Assembly (NCBI GenBank): GCA_018380195.1
Contig: JAGZUC010000006.1
Span: 62,001-126,000 of the forward strand
Length of the DNA: 64,000 nt
Direction: 5' to 3'
DNA from: Collinsella sp.
GTDB lineage: Bacteria > Actinomycetota > Coriobacteriia > Coriobacteriales > Coriobacteriaceae
Part shown: positions 8,241-16,322 of the stretch, piece after piece
Layout of the letters: each line of letters starts with the position of its first letter
Numbering within the stretch: the first letter of the stretch is position 1
Made by a program: the position numbers and the translations under genes
The notes under the pieces: model-generated
The model's database searches: none
What the model saw: only the letters and a program-made list of their open reading frames with translations
Told to the model about the DNA's origin: nothing

Positions 8241-9803
8241 ATGCACCATTCGGATTCCGCGACCGTGACCACGGTCGATACGCTTGCCAAGCTTCTCGAT
8301 GTGTGCGGCGAGCTGCGCGCATCAGAGCAGGTTGACGAGCGTGCCGTGACCGGCTGCTCGTTTGATTCGCGCGCGGTCTCGGCAGGTGACGTGTTCTTTT
8401 GCAAAGGTGCTGCCTTTAAGCCCGCGTTTTTGAGCATGGCGCTCGATGCGGGCGCCGTCGCATTTGTGTGCGAGGAGTCGCTGGTCGAGTCTCTGGAGCC
8501 GCTGGCGCAGGAGAGCGGTGCTGCGATGCTGGTTGTTGATAGTGTTCGCACGGCCATGGCCCTGTTGCCGCCGGAGGTCTACGATCGTCCCGACCACGAT
8601 GTCAAGATCGTGGGCATCACCGGCACCAAGGGAAAGACCACGGCCGCTTTTATGCTCCAGTCGATTATCAAAGCGGCGGGCGAGTCCTGCGGCATGATCG
8701 GCTCGGTGAGTACCGACGATGGCATCGAGTGCTACGAGAGCACCAATACTACGCCCGAGGCCCCCGAGGTTTGGCGCCATATCGCCAACTGTCGCACGTC
8801 CGGTCGCCAGTCCATGGTCATGGAGGTTTCGAGCCAGGCGCTCAAGTACCAACGCGTCGAGAATCTGCCGTTTGACGTGGCGTGCTTCCTCAACATCGGC
8901 CGCGACCACATCTCGCCGATCGAACACCCCACGTTTGAGGATTATTTTGAGAGCAAACTCAGGATCTTTGACCAGGCAAAGACCGCCGTGGTGAATCTGG
9001 GCACCGAAGAGGTCGACCGTGTGCTGGAGGCAGCGTCGACGGCCGAGCGCTTGGTGACCGTTGGTGTCGAGCATCCCGAGGCAAGCCTGTGGGCGAGCGA
9101 CGTACGCATGGTCGGCTTTAGCATCGAGTTCAACTTGCATGGCCTGTGTGCCGACGAGTCCGAGGCGGGGGAGAAGATCCTGCTGGGTATCGCGGGAGAC
9201 TTTAACGTGGAGAACGCGCTGGTCGCTATCGCCGCCGCGCGCGAGATCGGCATCGGTATCGAGGCCATCAAGAAGGGCCTCTCCAAACTGCGTGTGCCGG
9301 GCCGTATGGAGGTCGTGGAGTCGAAGGACGGCCGCGTGATCTGCGTCGTTGACTATGCGCATAACCAGCTTTCGTTCCGTTCGCTTTTCTCGTCGGTCAA
9401 GCGCGCGTTTCCCGCTAGTCCCGTCATTGCGGTGTTTGGCGCTGCCGGCGGCAAGGCGCAGGAGCGCCGCGAGCAGCTTCCGCGCGAGGCCGCACCGTAT
9501 TCCGACCTGATGATCTTTGCCAACGAGGATCCAGCTCACGAGGACCCGATGAAGGTCTGTCGCGAGCTTGCCGAGCATGTTCCCGACGATACGCCGAACA
9601 AGATCATCCTCGACCGCGAAGCCGCTGTGCATGCGGCGTTCAAGGCGGCGCGCGAGGAGTACGTCAACCCCGATGCTCCCACCATTGTCTTGCTGCTGGC
9701 AAAGGGTGACGAGGAGCTCATGCACGTGGGCGACGAGTTCGTGCCCATCGAGAGCGACCTTTCGCTGGCCAATCGCCTAATCGATGTTACCCAGTTTGAC
9801 TAA
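8241..9803 (+). CDS. murE: Mur ligase family: UDP-MurNAc-tripeptide synthetase (MurE type)
   Basis: Adds the third stem-peptide amino acid to UDP-MurNAc-L-Ala-D-Glu during peptidoglycan synthesis. In 520 residues the three Mur domains are visible. The N-terminal UDP-binding part has TGCSFDSRAVSAGDVFFC. The central ATPase has GITGTKGKTTAA, TTPEAPE and MEVSSQALKYQR. The C-terminal domain has VVDYAHN and FGAAGGKAQERRE. The substrate-recognition loop reads NEDPAHEDP (residues 428-436), where DAP enzymes have DNPR and lysine enzymes often DNPA. The amino acid added is therefore uncertain. Possible promoter TTGCGC-17-TATGAA (8176-8204). RBS AAAGGTGAAAG precedes the ATG. Confidence 0.86.
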   Translation: MHHSDSATVTTVDTLAKLLDVCGELRASEQVDERAVTGCSFDSRAVSAGDVFFCKGAAFKPAFLSMALDAGAVAFVCEESLVESLEPLAQESGAAMLVVDSVRTAMALLPPEVYDRPDHDVKIVGITGTKGKTTAAFMLQSIIKAAGESCGMIGSVSTDDGIECYESTNTTPEAPEVWRHIANCRTSGRQSMVMEVSSQALKYQRVENLPFDVACFLNIGRDHISPIEHPTFEDYFESKLRIFDQAKTAVVNLGTEEVDRVLEAASTAERLVTVGVEHPEASLWASDVRMVGFSIEFNLHGLCADESEAGEKILLGIAGDFNVENALVAIAAAREIGIGIEAIKKGLSKLRVPGRMEVVESKDGRVICVVDYAHNQLSFRSLFSSVKRAFPASPVIAVFGAAGGKAQERREQLPREAAPYSDLMIFANEDPAHEDPMKVCRELAEHVPDDTPNKIILDREAAVHAAFKAAREEYVNPDAPTIVLLLAKGDEELMHVGDEFVPIESDLSLANRLIDVTQFD

Positions 9804-9910
9804 TGAACCATGATGGCGGCGGCGCCCTGAGTGCGCTGTCGCCATAAGCGTGTTCCCTCAATCAAAACATGCCGTCCAAGTCCAAACCCTTCTACGTAAA
9901 CGGAGTAACC

Positions 9911-10822
9911 ATGTCCCACAATACCCTGCCGACCGTCGCTGAGCTTTCGGGCGAGATGCGCGAGCGCTTGGCCAAGGTCAAGTACGTCTTTACCGACCTG
10001 GATGCCACGATGCTCGCACCCGGCTCGTGCGTGCTGCGCGACAACGACGGCAACCCCTCGACCAAACTCGTCGAGGCCGTCGTGGCGCTCGCTCGTGCTG
10101 GCATTCAGGTGGTTCCCACCTCGGGGCGCAACCGTACCATGATCCACGAGGACGCGCGCGTGCTCGGCCTCAACTCCTACATCGGCGAGATGGGCGGCCT
10201 GGTCATGTACGACCTCAAAGCCAACGATTGGGAGTATCTGACCGGCGACATGCCCTACGACCCCTCTTGCGGCCTCACGCCGCACCAGGTGATCGAGCAG
10301 ACCGGCGTGTGCGAGAAGATCCTCGCCCGCTGGCCGCACAAGATCGAGTATCACAACGACATGTCGACCGGCTACAAGTACCGTGAGGTCACCGTTGGCA
10401 TGCGCGGCGATGTGCCCGACGATGAGGTTCAGGCCATCCTGGACGAGGCCGGCTGCGGTCTGATCTGGGCTTGCAACGGCCATCTGACTCACCTGTCCAA
10501 GCCGACGACGCTCGAGCTCGATCGCGTCGAGGACGGTCGCGCATTCAACATCAACCCCGCGGGCCTCAACAAGGGCGTCGCCATTGCGCACTTCTGCGAG
10601 CACCTGGGGATCGAGCGCGAGGAGACGTTGGCGCTCGGCGATTCCGAGTCCGACTTTTACATGGCCGATCACGTGGGCATGTTCTGCCTGGTCGAGAATG
10701 GCCTGACGAGCGCCGGCGCGCCCGAGTTCCTGGCTGCTTGCGAGAACGCTTTCGTTACGCGCGGCAAAATTGTCGACGGTTGGGCGGCGACGGCAGAGCT
10801 GCTGGTCGCGGCGCGTTCGTAG
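9911..10822 (+). CDS. HAD-superfamily hydrolase (Cof/HAD-IIB type)
   Basis: A 303-residue predicted sugar- or nucleotide-phosphate phosphatase of unknown substrate. The nucleophile motif is FTDLDATML (D-x-D), the second motif is VVPTSGRN, and the C-terminal acidic motif is ALGDSESDFYMADHVG. A large cap between about residues 90 and 210 fits subclass IIB. The ATG at 9911 is chosen because GGAGTAACC precedes it; an in-frame start 42 bp upstream has no good RBS. It lies 51 bp before murI and may be co-transcribed with it. Confidence 0.8.
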   Translation: MSHNTLPTVAELSGEMRERLAKVKYVFTDLDATMLAPGSCVLRDNDGNPSTKLVEAVVALARAGIQVVPTSGRNRTMIHEDARVLGLNSYIGEMGGLVMYDLKANDWEYLTGDMPYDPSCGLTPHQVIEQTGVCEKILARWPHKIEYHNDMSTGYKYREVTVGMRGDVPDDEVQAILDEAGCGLIWACNGHLTHLSKPTTLELDRVEDGRAFNINPAGLNKGVAIAHFCEHLGIEREETLALGDSESDFYMADHVGMFCLVENGLTSAGAPEFLAACENAFVTRGKIVDGWAATAELLVAARS

Positions 10823-10873
10823 CGCGGCGCCGCCGCACTTGGACATGTCTTTTCGAGAGAGACTGGTGAGGTA

Positions 10874-11758
10874 ATGTCCGATATCGAGAATCCGGCAGGC
10901 GACACGCGCCCGATTGGCGTGTTCGATTCTGGTTTGGGCGGTCTGACGGTTGCGCGCGCCATCGCGACGGCGCTGCCGCACGAGTCCGTCTACTACTTTG
11001 GCGACACCAAGCGCTGCCCCTACGGCACGCGCACCGAGGATGAGGTGCGCTCGTTTGCGTTGCAGGCGGGTCGTTGGCTTTCGAAGCACGACGTCAAGAT
11101 TATGATCATCGCCTGCAACACGGCGACCGCTGCGGCCTTGCGTCTGGCCCAGCAGGTGCTCGACGTTCCCGTGATCGGCGTGATCGCGCCGGGTGCCCGT
11201 GCGGCAATCAACAGCACCCGCTCGCGTCGTGTGGGCGTGCTCGCCACCAACCTCACCATTCGCTCGGGCGCCTACACGCGCGCCATTCAGGATCTAGATG
11301 CCGGCGTCGATGTATACGGCTGTCCTGCCTCGAGCTTTGTCGAGGTTGTCGAACACGAGCTCGCCTCGGGTGCACATCTGCAGGAACAGTGGCTTGAGAA
11401 CGAGGACATCTTCGATACGCCTGCCGTGCGTGCGCTGGTGGGTGCCACGGTTGAGCCGCTGCGCGACCACGGTATCGATACCGTGGTGCTCGGCTGTACG
11501 CATTTTCCGCTGTTGGTGGGACCTATCCGGCATGCGCTGGGGCCTGGGGTGCGCGTCGTGAGTTCCGCCGAGGAGACCACGCGTGAGCTGACCGATATCC
11601 TCACGCGCCGCGAGCAGCTGGCGGGCGACGCCGCCGAGCCGCAGCATCGTTTTGCCACGACGGCCGATAACATTGCCGAGTTTGCGGTGGCGGGCAGCTT
11701 TATCTTTGGTCAGCCGCTCAAGAGCATCGAACACATCGATATCGATGAGCTGAAATAG
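10874..11758 (+). CDS. murI: Glutamate racemase
   Basis: Supplies D-glutamate for peptidoglycan. The 294-residue product shows IGVFDSGLGGLTVARAI, the first catalytic cysteine in IACNTATAAAL and the second in VLGCTHFPLL; both cysteines of the two-base mechanism are present. RBS GGTGAGG precedes the ATG by 6 nt. Followed by rph and rdgB, the murI-rph-rdgB order found in many Gram-positive genomes. Confidence 0.93.
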   Translation: MSDIENPAGDTRPIGVFDSGLGGLTVARAIATALPHESVYYFGDTKRCPYGTRTEDEVRSFALQAGRWLSKHDVKIMIIACNTATAAALRLAQQVLDVPVIGVIAPGARAAINSTRSRRVGVLATNLTIRSGAYTRAIQDLDAGVDVYGCPASSFVEVVEHELASGAHLQEQWLENEDIFDTPAVRALVGATVEPLRDHGIDTVVLGCTHFPLLVGPIRHALGPGVRVVSSAEETTRELTDILTRREQLAGDAAEPQHRFATTADNIAEFAVAGSFIFGQPLKSIEHIDIDELK

Positions 11759-11812
11759 ATGTAAGGCAGCCGCCAAAGCCTTCGCCACATCTTTTGCCGA
11801 AAGGATATTTAT

Positions 11813-12538
11813 ATGGAGTACATGCAGGTCAACCGCGCCAACGGTCGCGCCGCCAACGAGTTGCGCCCCGTTAAGCTCACCCGTGGCGTCATGAAGCACG
11901 CCCACGGCTCGTGCCTGGCCGAGTTCGGCGACACGCGCGTGCTGTGCGCCGCCACTATCGAGGAGGGCGTGCCGGGCTGGCGAAAGGGAGCTAAGGCCGG
12001 CTGGGTGACCGCGGAATACGCCATGCTGCCGGCGTCGACCGGCAAGCGCTGCAAGCGCGAGCACGCCAACCGCAAGGGTCGCTCCATGGAGATCGAGCGC
12101 CTCATTGGCCGCAGCCTGCGTACCGTCGTCAACATGAAGGCGCTCGGCGAGTACACAGTCACCGTCGACTGCGATGTGATTCAGGCCGATGGCGGCACGC
12201 GTACAGCGAGCATCACCGGCGCCTGGGTGGCGCTGCACGACGCCCTCGCCATGTGGGTCGAGGCGGGCAAGATCGATCGCATCCCGCTTACCGGCCAGGT
12301 GGCTGCCATCTCCATGGGCGTTGTCGACGGCAATACGCTGCTTGACCTCGATTATTCCGAGGACAGCCATGCCGAGGTCGACATGAACCTCGTCGCCACC
12401 GACACCGGTGAGATGATCGAGCTCCAGGGTACCGGCGAGCAGGCGCCCTTCGACCGCAAGCGCCTCAACGCCCTGCTCGACCTGGGCGACAAGGGTATCG
12501 CCGAGCTCATCGAGCTTCAGCGCCAAGCCCTCGCCTAA
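11813..12538 (+). CDS. rph: Ribonuclease PH
   Basis: Phosphorolytic 3'-5' exoribonuclease trimming tRNA precursors and structured RNA ends. The 241-residue protein has the family core RPVKLTRGVMKHAHGSCLAEFG, TAEYAMLPASTGKRCKRE and DCDVIQADGGTRTASITGA. Full length, with no frameshift like the one known from E. coli K-12. RBS GAAAGGA lies upstream of the ATG. The stop is immediately followed by a palindrome at 12539. Confidence 0.94.
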   Translation: MEYMQVNRANGRAANELRPVKLTRGVMKHAHGSCLAEFGDTRVLCAATIEEGVPGWRKGAKAGWVTAEYAMLPASTGKRCKREHANRKGRSMEIERLIGRSLRTVVNMKALGEYTVTVDCDVIQADGGTRTASITGAWVALHDALAMWVEAGKIDRIPLTGQVAAISMGVVDGNTLLDLDYSEDSHAEVDMNLVATDTGEMIELQGTGEQAPFDRKRLNALLDLGDKGIAELIELQRQALA

Positions 12539-12571
12539 CCTGCCAAAACGGGACAGGTTTATTTTGGTAGG
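12539..12571 (+). repeat. Stop-abutting palindrome with GGGACAGG loop (rph 3' end)
   Basis: Arms CCTGCCAAAA (12539-12548) and TTTTGGTAGG (12562-12571) pair with one G-T. The loop contains GGGACAGG. It begins at the base after the rph stop and is followed by TTTTATC, so it can act as a terminator. The loop motif recurs at 20163, 46164, 48881 and 51858 with different stems. Confidence 0.7.
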
Positions 12572-12681
12572 TTTTATCTGCGGAGACGTCTAGGCACAAG
12601 ACAGCCGTTGATTGAGAGGGGAGAGGCAGAGGCCCTCGTCGCCCTCGGCGCGGCATTGCTATAGAGACAAGGAGACCACTC

Positions 12682-13323
12682 ATGGCACTTGAGAAGATCG
12701 ACATCGACACCCTCGACCCGGCGGCGACCATCGTCGTGGCAACGGGCAACGCCCATAAGCTCACCGAGATCGAGGCCATTTTGGGCAAGGTTATGCCCGA
12801 GGTGCGCTTTGTGGCACTCGGCCAGCTGGGCGATTTTGAGGATCCCGAGGAAAACGGCACGACGTTTTTGGAGAACGCCATCATCAAGGCGCAGACTGCG
12901 GTTGAGGAGACGGGCCTTATGGCCATTGCCGACGATTCGGGCTTGGTCGTCGACGCGCTGGACGGTGAGCCCGGTGTGTATAGCGCGCGCTATGCGGGCG
13001 TGCACGGAGACGATGCCGCCAACAACGCCAAGCTTCTCGTGAATCTGGAGGGCGTGGCCGACGAGGACCGCACCGCGCGCTTTATGAGCGTCGCCGCGCT
13101 CATCGACACGGACGGTTTGGTCACCTATGGCGAGGGCGCCTGCGAGGGCGTTATCGCGCACGAGGGCCGCGGCGATCACGGCTTTGGCTACGACCCGCTG
13201 TTCCTGCCGGTCGACACGCCGGGCAAGACCATGGCCGAGCTGACGGCGGACGAGAAGAACGCCATCAGCCATCGTTTCCACGCGCTCGAGCATCTGTCCG
13301 CCAAGCTGACGGGCGAGGAGTAG
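12682..13323 (+). CDS. rdgB: XTP/dITP pyrophosphatase (RdgB/HAM1 family)
   Basis: Hydrolyses ITP, dITP and XTP to monophosphates, keeping deaminated purines out of nucleic acids. In 213 residues: IVVATGNAHKLTEIEAIL at the N-terminus, the base-recognition and metal segment IADDSGLVVDALDGEPGVYSA, and the C-terminal GRGDHGFGYDPLFLP. RBS AAGGAG precedes the ATG. The next gene, dtd, starts 3 bp after the stop, so the two quality-control enzymes are probably translated from one message. Confidence 0.93.
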   Translation: MALEKIDIDTLDPAATIVVATGNAHKLTEIEAILGKVMPEVRFVALGQLGDFEDPEENGTTFLENAIIKAQTAVEETGLMAIADDSGLVVDALDGEPGVYSARYAGVHGDDAANNAKLLVNLEGVADEDRTARFMSVAALIDTDGLVTYGEGACEGVIAHEGRGDHGFGYDPLFLPVDTPGKTMAELTADEKNAISHRFHALEHLSAKLTGEE

Positions 13324-13326
13324 GCC

Positions 13327-13773
13327 GTGCGTGCGGTGGTGCAGCGCGTACTCAACGCCGGCGTGACGGTCGACGGCGAGTGCGTGGGCCGCATTGGACG
13401 CGGCTACCTGGTGCTGCTGGGTGTGGGCCATGGCGATACGCGTGCCGAGGCCGACAAGCTGTGGAGCAAGCTCCGCGGGCTGCGTATCAACGAGGACGAG
13501 AACGGCAAGACCAACTTGGCGCTTGCCGATGTCGACGGCGAGGTGCTCGTGGTGTCGCAGTTCACGCTGTTCGCCGACTGCCGCCACGGTCGCCGCCCAT
13601 CGTTTACGGATGCCGGCGCCCCCGATGTCGCCAACGAGCTCTACGAGTACTTCCTGACGCTTGTGCACGAGGACGTTGAGCATGTGGCGCACGGTATCTT
13701 TGGCGCCGACATGAAGGTCGACCTGGTCAACGACGGCCCATTCACCATCGTCCTCGATACCGACAACCTTTAG
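13327..13773 (+). CDS. dtd: D-aminoacyl-tRNA deacylase
   Basis: Removes D-amino acids from mischarged tRNA. The GTG-start product of 148 residues begins MRAVVQRVLNAGVTVDG. It contains the active-site segment VVSQFTLFADCRHGRRPSF and the C-terminal GADMKVDLVNDGPFTIVLD. The expected cross-subunit Gly-cisPro motif of Dtd appears here as NDGPFT, where G-P is the characteristic pair. It sits 3 bp after rdgB and ends directly at a 12-bp palindrome. Confidence 0.92.
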   Translation: MRAVVQRVLNAGVTVDGECVGRIGRGYLVLLGVGHGDTRAEADKLWSKLRGLRINEDENGKTNLALADVDGEVLVVSQFTLFADCRHGRRPSFTDAGAPDVANELYEYFLTLVHEDVEHVAHGIFGADMKVDLVNDGPFTIVLDTDNL

Positions 13774-13801
13774 GTTACGCGGTTTTACTAAACCGCGTAA
13801 C
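13774..13801. repeat. Palindrome GTTACGCGGTTT at the dtd stop
   Basis: Perfect 12-bp arms GTTACGCGGTTT/AAACCGCGTAAC with loop TACT. It starts at the base after the dtd stop, without a T-run. Nearly the same hairpin is found after lysS (18291-18317). Confidence 0.75.
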
Positions 13802-13859
13802 AACTGGTCATGCGAGGTTGTCGTCTGGTACGTATTTGGGACGGGGCTGATTTAGCTAC

Positions 13860-13889
13860 TTGCGTATGGCCACAACAGGGTGCTATAGT
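13860..13889 (+). promoter_or_regulatory. Promoter of the veg-ispE unit
   Basis: TTGCGT (13860-13865) and TATAGT (13884-13889) with an 18-bp spacer, about 70 bp before the veg start. Confidence 0.55.
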
Positions 13890-13956
13890 ATTAGAGTTTT
13901 GTCTATCTTAGGGGTATTATCCCCTTTTTGAATTGCACCTTCTGGAGGCCCTGTTC

Positions 13957-14253
13957 ATGGAAGAGATGGAAGTCAATCACGTCGACGACATCCACGAGAA
14001 GCTGACCGATATGGTGGGCGATCGCGTCAAGGTTAAGGCCAACATGGGCCGCACCCGCGTTGTCGAGCGCATGGGCACCATCAAGAGCGTCCACCCCGCC
14101 GTCTTTATCGTCGAGGTTGACGAGCGCCGCGGCCGCAAGTCGCGTCAGTCCTACCAGTATATCGATGTCCTCACCGGTCAGGTCGAGCTATTCGACCCTG
14201 AGAGCGGCGAGCATATCTTTACCCCGCTCGGCAATCAGCTCGAGGAGCACTAA
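13957..14253 (+). CDS. veg: Veg family protein
   Basis: A 98-residue basic protein of the Veg family, known in Firmicutes as a strongly expressed small protein linked to biofilm formation; its biochemical role is unsettled. Family marks: KLTDMVGDRVKVKANMGRTRVVERMG, then RRGRKSRQSYQYIDVLTGQVEL. The ATG at 13957 is preferred over an in-frame TTG at 13933 because CTGGAGG lies 9 nt upstream of the ATG. ispE begins 2 bp after the stop. A veg-ispE pairing is common in Gram-positive bacteria. Confidence 0.85.
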   Translation: MEEMEVNHVDDIHEKLTDMVGDRVKVKANMGRTRVVERMGTIKSVHPAVFIVEVDERRGRKSRQSYQYIDVLTGQVELFDPESGEHIFTPLGNQLEEH

Positions 14254-14255
14254 CG

Positions 14256-15152
14256 GTGACCGATCGGTCCCTGACTCTTTCCGCGCCGGCAAAGATTAAC
14301 CTCTACTTGGGGGTTCATACCGAGCGCGATGACCGCGGCTACCACAGGGTCGATTCCCTGATGGCAGCCGTCGGTCTTTCCGATACCGTGACGGTCACGC
14401 CGGCACAGGCGCTGGCCGTTCAGACGGTTCCGGCATCAGATTTTCCCATGCAAAAGAATACGGCGTATCGGGCTGCGGTTGCTATGGCCGAGCATTATGG
14501 TCGCGAGGCAAACATCTGCGTGACGATTGAGAAGCGCATTCCATTGTGCGCCGGCTTGGGCGGCCCCTCGACGGATGCGGCCGCGGTCATTGTCGCCTTG
14601 GCGGAGCTCTGGGGAATTGATCGCACCGACCCCGCGCTCGACGACATCGCGCGCGGCATTGGTGCTGACGTCCCGTTCTTTTTGCATGCGAGCCCTGCGT
14701 TCTACGTAGGTGGAGGAGACGTGCTGGCAACTGAGTACCCCGCGCTGCCCGCAACGCCCGTCGTGTTGGTCAAGCCGCGCGAGGCGAGCGTTTCGACAAT
14801 TGAGGCCTATCGACGTTTTGACGAGGCCCCGGTGCCTGCGGACAAGCCCGGCGCGATAGCTTCTGCCTTGCGTGCTGGTGATGCCGAGACGGCATATGCA
14901 CTCATCCATAACAACCTGGGTGTCATTTCCGCACAGATGGAGCCGCAGATTCAAACGGTCCTCGACTGGCTGCGTAAACAGGACGGCACCGTTGCTGTAG
15001 ATGTGTGCGGATCGGGTGCCTGCTCGTTTGCCATTTGCGACACCGCCGACATGGCCGAAAGGCTTGCCGACGCTGCCCAGCAAAACGGCTGGTGGTCCTG
15101 CGCGACTGAGCTTATTCCCAACACGGTTCAAATCGACGCGCCAAAGAAATAA
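14256..15152 (+). CDS. ispE: 4-diphosphocytidyl-2-C-methyl-D-erythritol kinase
   Basis: GHMP kinase of the MEP isoprenoid pathway, phosphorylating the 2-hydroxyl of CDP-methylerythritol. The 298-residue protein begins with LSAPAKINLYLGV, has the phosphate-binding loop PLCAGLGGPSTDAAAVI and ends with a DVCGSGACSFAI segment typical of IspE. The start is GTG at 14256. The other two MEP genes here, ispD and ispF, are 20 kb downstream. Confidence 0.92.
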   Translation: MTDRSLTLSAPAKINLYLGVHTERDDRGYHRVDSLMAAVGLSDTVTVTPAQALAVQTVPASDFPMQKNTAYRAAVAMAEHYGREANICVTIEKRIPLCAGLGGPSTDAAAVIVALAELWGIDRTDPALDDIARGIGADVPFFLHASPAFYVGGGDVLATEYPALPATPVVLVKPREASVSTIEAYRRFDEAPVPADKPGAIASALRAGDAETAYALIHNNLGVISAQMEPQIQTVLDWLRKQDGTVAVDVCGSGACSFAICDTADMAERLADAAQQNGWWSCATELIPNTVQIDAPKK

Positions 15153-15201
15153 AAATTTCTCTAGCACGCGGCGAAAATCTTTGTTACTATAGTCGAGCTA
15201 A

Positions 15202-15278
15202 CGGGTTGTGGCTCAGTTTGGTAGAGCACTGCGTTCGGGACGCAGGGGTCGCTGGTTCAAATCCAGTCAACCCGACCA
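15202..15278 (+). tRNA. tRNA-Pro (anticodon CGG)
   Basis: Cloverleaf with acceptor CGGGTTG/CAACCCG, D-stem GCTC/GAGC, anticodon arm CTGCG-TTCGGGA-CGCAG (CGG, proline), T-arm GCTGG-TTCAAAT-CCAGT, discriminator A and encoded CCA. Confidence 0.93.
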
Positions 15279-15289
15279 GAGCATGAGGA

Positions 15290-15317
15290 GGGACCGCTTC
15301 TTGCGGTCCCTTTTTTT
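15290..15317 (+). terminator. Terminator of tRNA-Pro
   Basis: Stem GGGACCGC/GCGGTCCC, loop TTCTT, then seven T. Confidence 0.85.
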
Positions 15318-15325
15318 AGCTAGTG

Positions 15326-15354
15326 TTGTGATACCGCGATACCCGCGGTATACT
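15326..15354 (+). promoter_or_regulatory. Promoter of tatA
   Basis: TTGTGA (15326-15331), 17-bp spacer, TATACT (15349-15354), 37 bp before the tatA ATG. Confidence 0.6.
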
Positions 15355-15390
15355 CATTCGAGCTTGTCTCGCTGTATTGTGGAGGTCTAC

Positions 15391-15666
15391 ATGTTTGGAC
15401 TGAGGGCTCCTGAGCTCATCATTATTCTCGTCGTTGTCCTGATTATCTTCGGGCCCAAGAACCTGCCGAAGCTCGGCAAGTCCCTCGGCTCTACCGTCAA
15501 GAATATCCGTGAGGGTATGGAGGGCGACGATAAGGCCGAGACCAAGCAGGCCGAGGAGGTCGTGGTCGAGCAGTCCGAGGAGGACAAGGAGATCGCTGAG
15601 CTCGAGGCCAAGCTCGCTGCTGCCAAGAAGAAGCAGGCAGAGGACAGCGACGCGGACGCAGAGTAG
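15391..15666 (+). CDS. tatA: Twin-arginine translocase subunit TatA
   Basis: Pore-forming subunit of the Tat system, which exports folded proteins. The 91-residue product begins MFGLRAPELIIILVVV, one N-terminal membrane helix of about 15 residues. The conserved FGPKNLPKLGKSLG amphipathic helix follows, then a long acidic, coiled-coil-like tail (AELEAKLAAAKKKQ). RBS TGGAGG. No tatC is adjacent. A candidate Tat client in the window is the ABC binding protein at 53822-54802, whose leader carries SRRSLL. Confidence 0.9.
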   Translation: MFGLRAPELIIILVVVLIIFGPKNLPKLGKSLGSTVKNIREGMEGDDKAETKQAEEVVVEQSEEDKEIAELEAKLAAAKKKQAEDSDADAE

Positions 15667-15691
15667 TCCCATCCCTTTGGGGTGAGCACCT

Positions 15692-15725
15692 GACCGGCTT
15701 GCCCGCAGGCTAGCCGGTCTTTTTC
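15692..15725 (+). terminator. Terminator of tatA
   Basis: GACCGGCT (15692-15699) pairs with AGCCGGTC (15712-15719), followed by TTTTTC. Confidence 0.8.
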
Positions 15726-15772
15726 GTTTTGTTGACAGTTGATTGTTTGATCAGAGTTGGGGAGATATCCGT

Positions 15773-16243
15773 ATGGACGCAAGCCAGATCGTACTGACCG
15801 CTGAGGGCCGCCAGAAGCTCGTCGAGGAGCTCGCTTGGCGTGAGGGCGATTACGCCAAGGAGATCGTCGAGGACATCAAGGAAGCCCGCGCGTTCGGCGA
15901 CCTTTCGGAGAACTCCGAGTACGACGCCGCTAAGGACAAGCAGGCCCAGAACGCCGCTCGTATTGCCGAGATCCAGGCCATCCTCGCCAACGCTCAGGTT
16001 GCTGCCACCACGGGCGACCTGACCGTCTCCATCGGTTCCACCGTTTCGCTGATTGATCCCAACGGCGAGGTCATGGAAGTCACGCTCGTCGGTACCACCG
16101 AGACCAACTCGCTCGAGCACAAGATCTCCAACGAGTCTCCGGTCGGTCACGCCATCATCGGTCACGGCGAGGGTGATTCCGTCGAGGTCGTTACGCCTTC
16201 CGGCAAGACTCGCGTCTACACCATCGCCAAGATCGCACGCTAG
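15773..16243 (+). CDS. greA: Transcription elongation factor GreA
   Basis: Rescues backtracked RNA polymerase by stimulating transcript cleavage. The 156-residue protein has the N-terminal coiled coil with the acidic tip (ARAFGDLSENSEYDAAKDKQ) and a C-terminal FKBP-like domain (ESPVGHAIIGHGEGDSVEV). The ATG at 15773 is chosen because GGGGAG lies upstream and gives the usual family length; an in-frame ATG 30 bp earlier adds MFDQSWGDIR, which is not conserved-looking. A TTGACA at 15732-15737 may be its -35 element. Confidence 0.94.
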   Translation: MDASQIVLTAEGRQKLVEELAWREGDYAKEIVEDIKEARAFGDLSENSEYDAAKDKQAQNAARIAEIQAILANAQVAATTGDLTVSIGSTVSLIDPNGEVMEVTLVGTTETNSLEHKISNESPVGHAIIGHGEGDSVEVVTPSGKTRVYTIAKIAR

Positions 16244-16271
16244 ACCACGGTCCCGCGTAAAGGTATGTTTT

Positions 16272-16304
16272 CGCTCCCTGGGACCGAATCCTGGGGAGCG
16301 TTTT
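16272..16304 (+). terminator. Terminator between greA and lysS
   Basis: CGCTCCC (16272-16278) pairs with GGGAGCG (16294-16300), then TTTTAG. It lies 19 bp before the lysS start, so it may attenuate read-through. Confidence 0.6.
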
Positions 16305-16322
16305 AGTTTGAGGAGCTAACTT

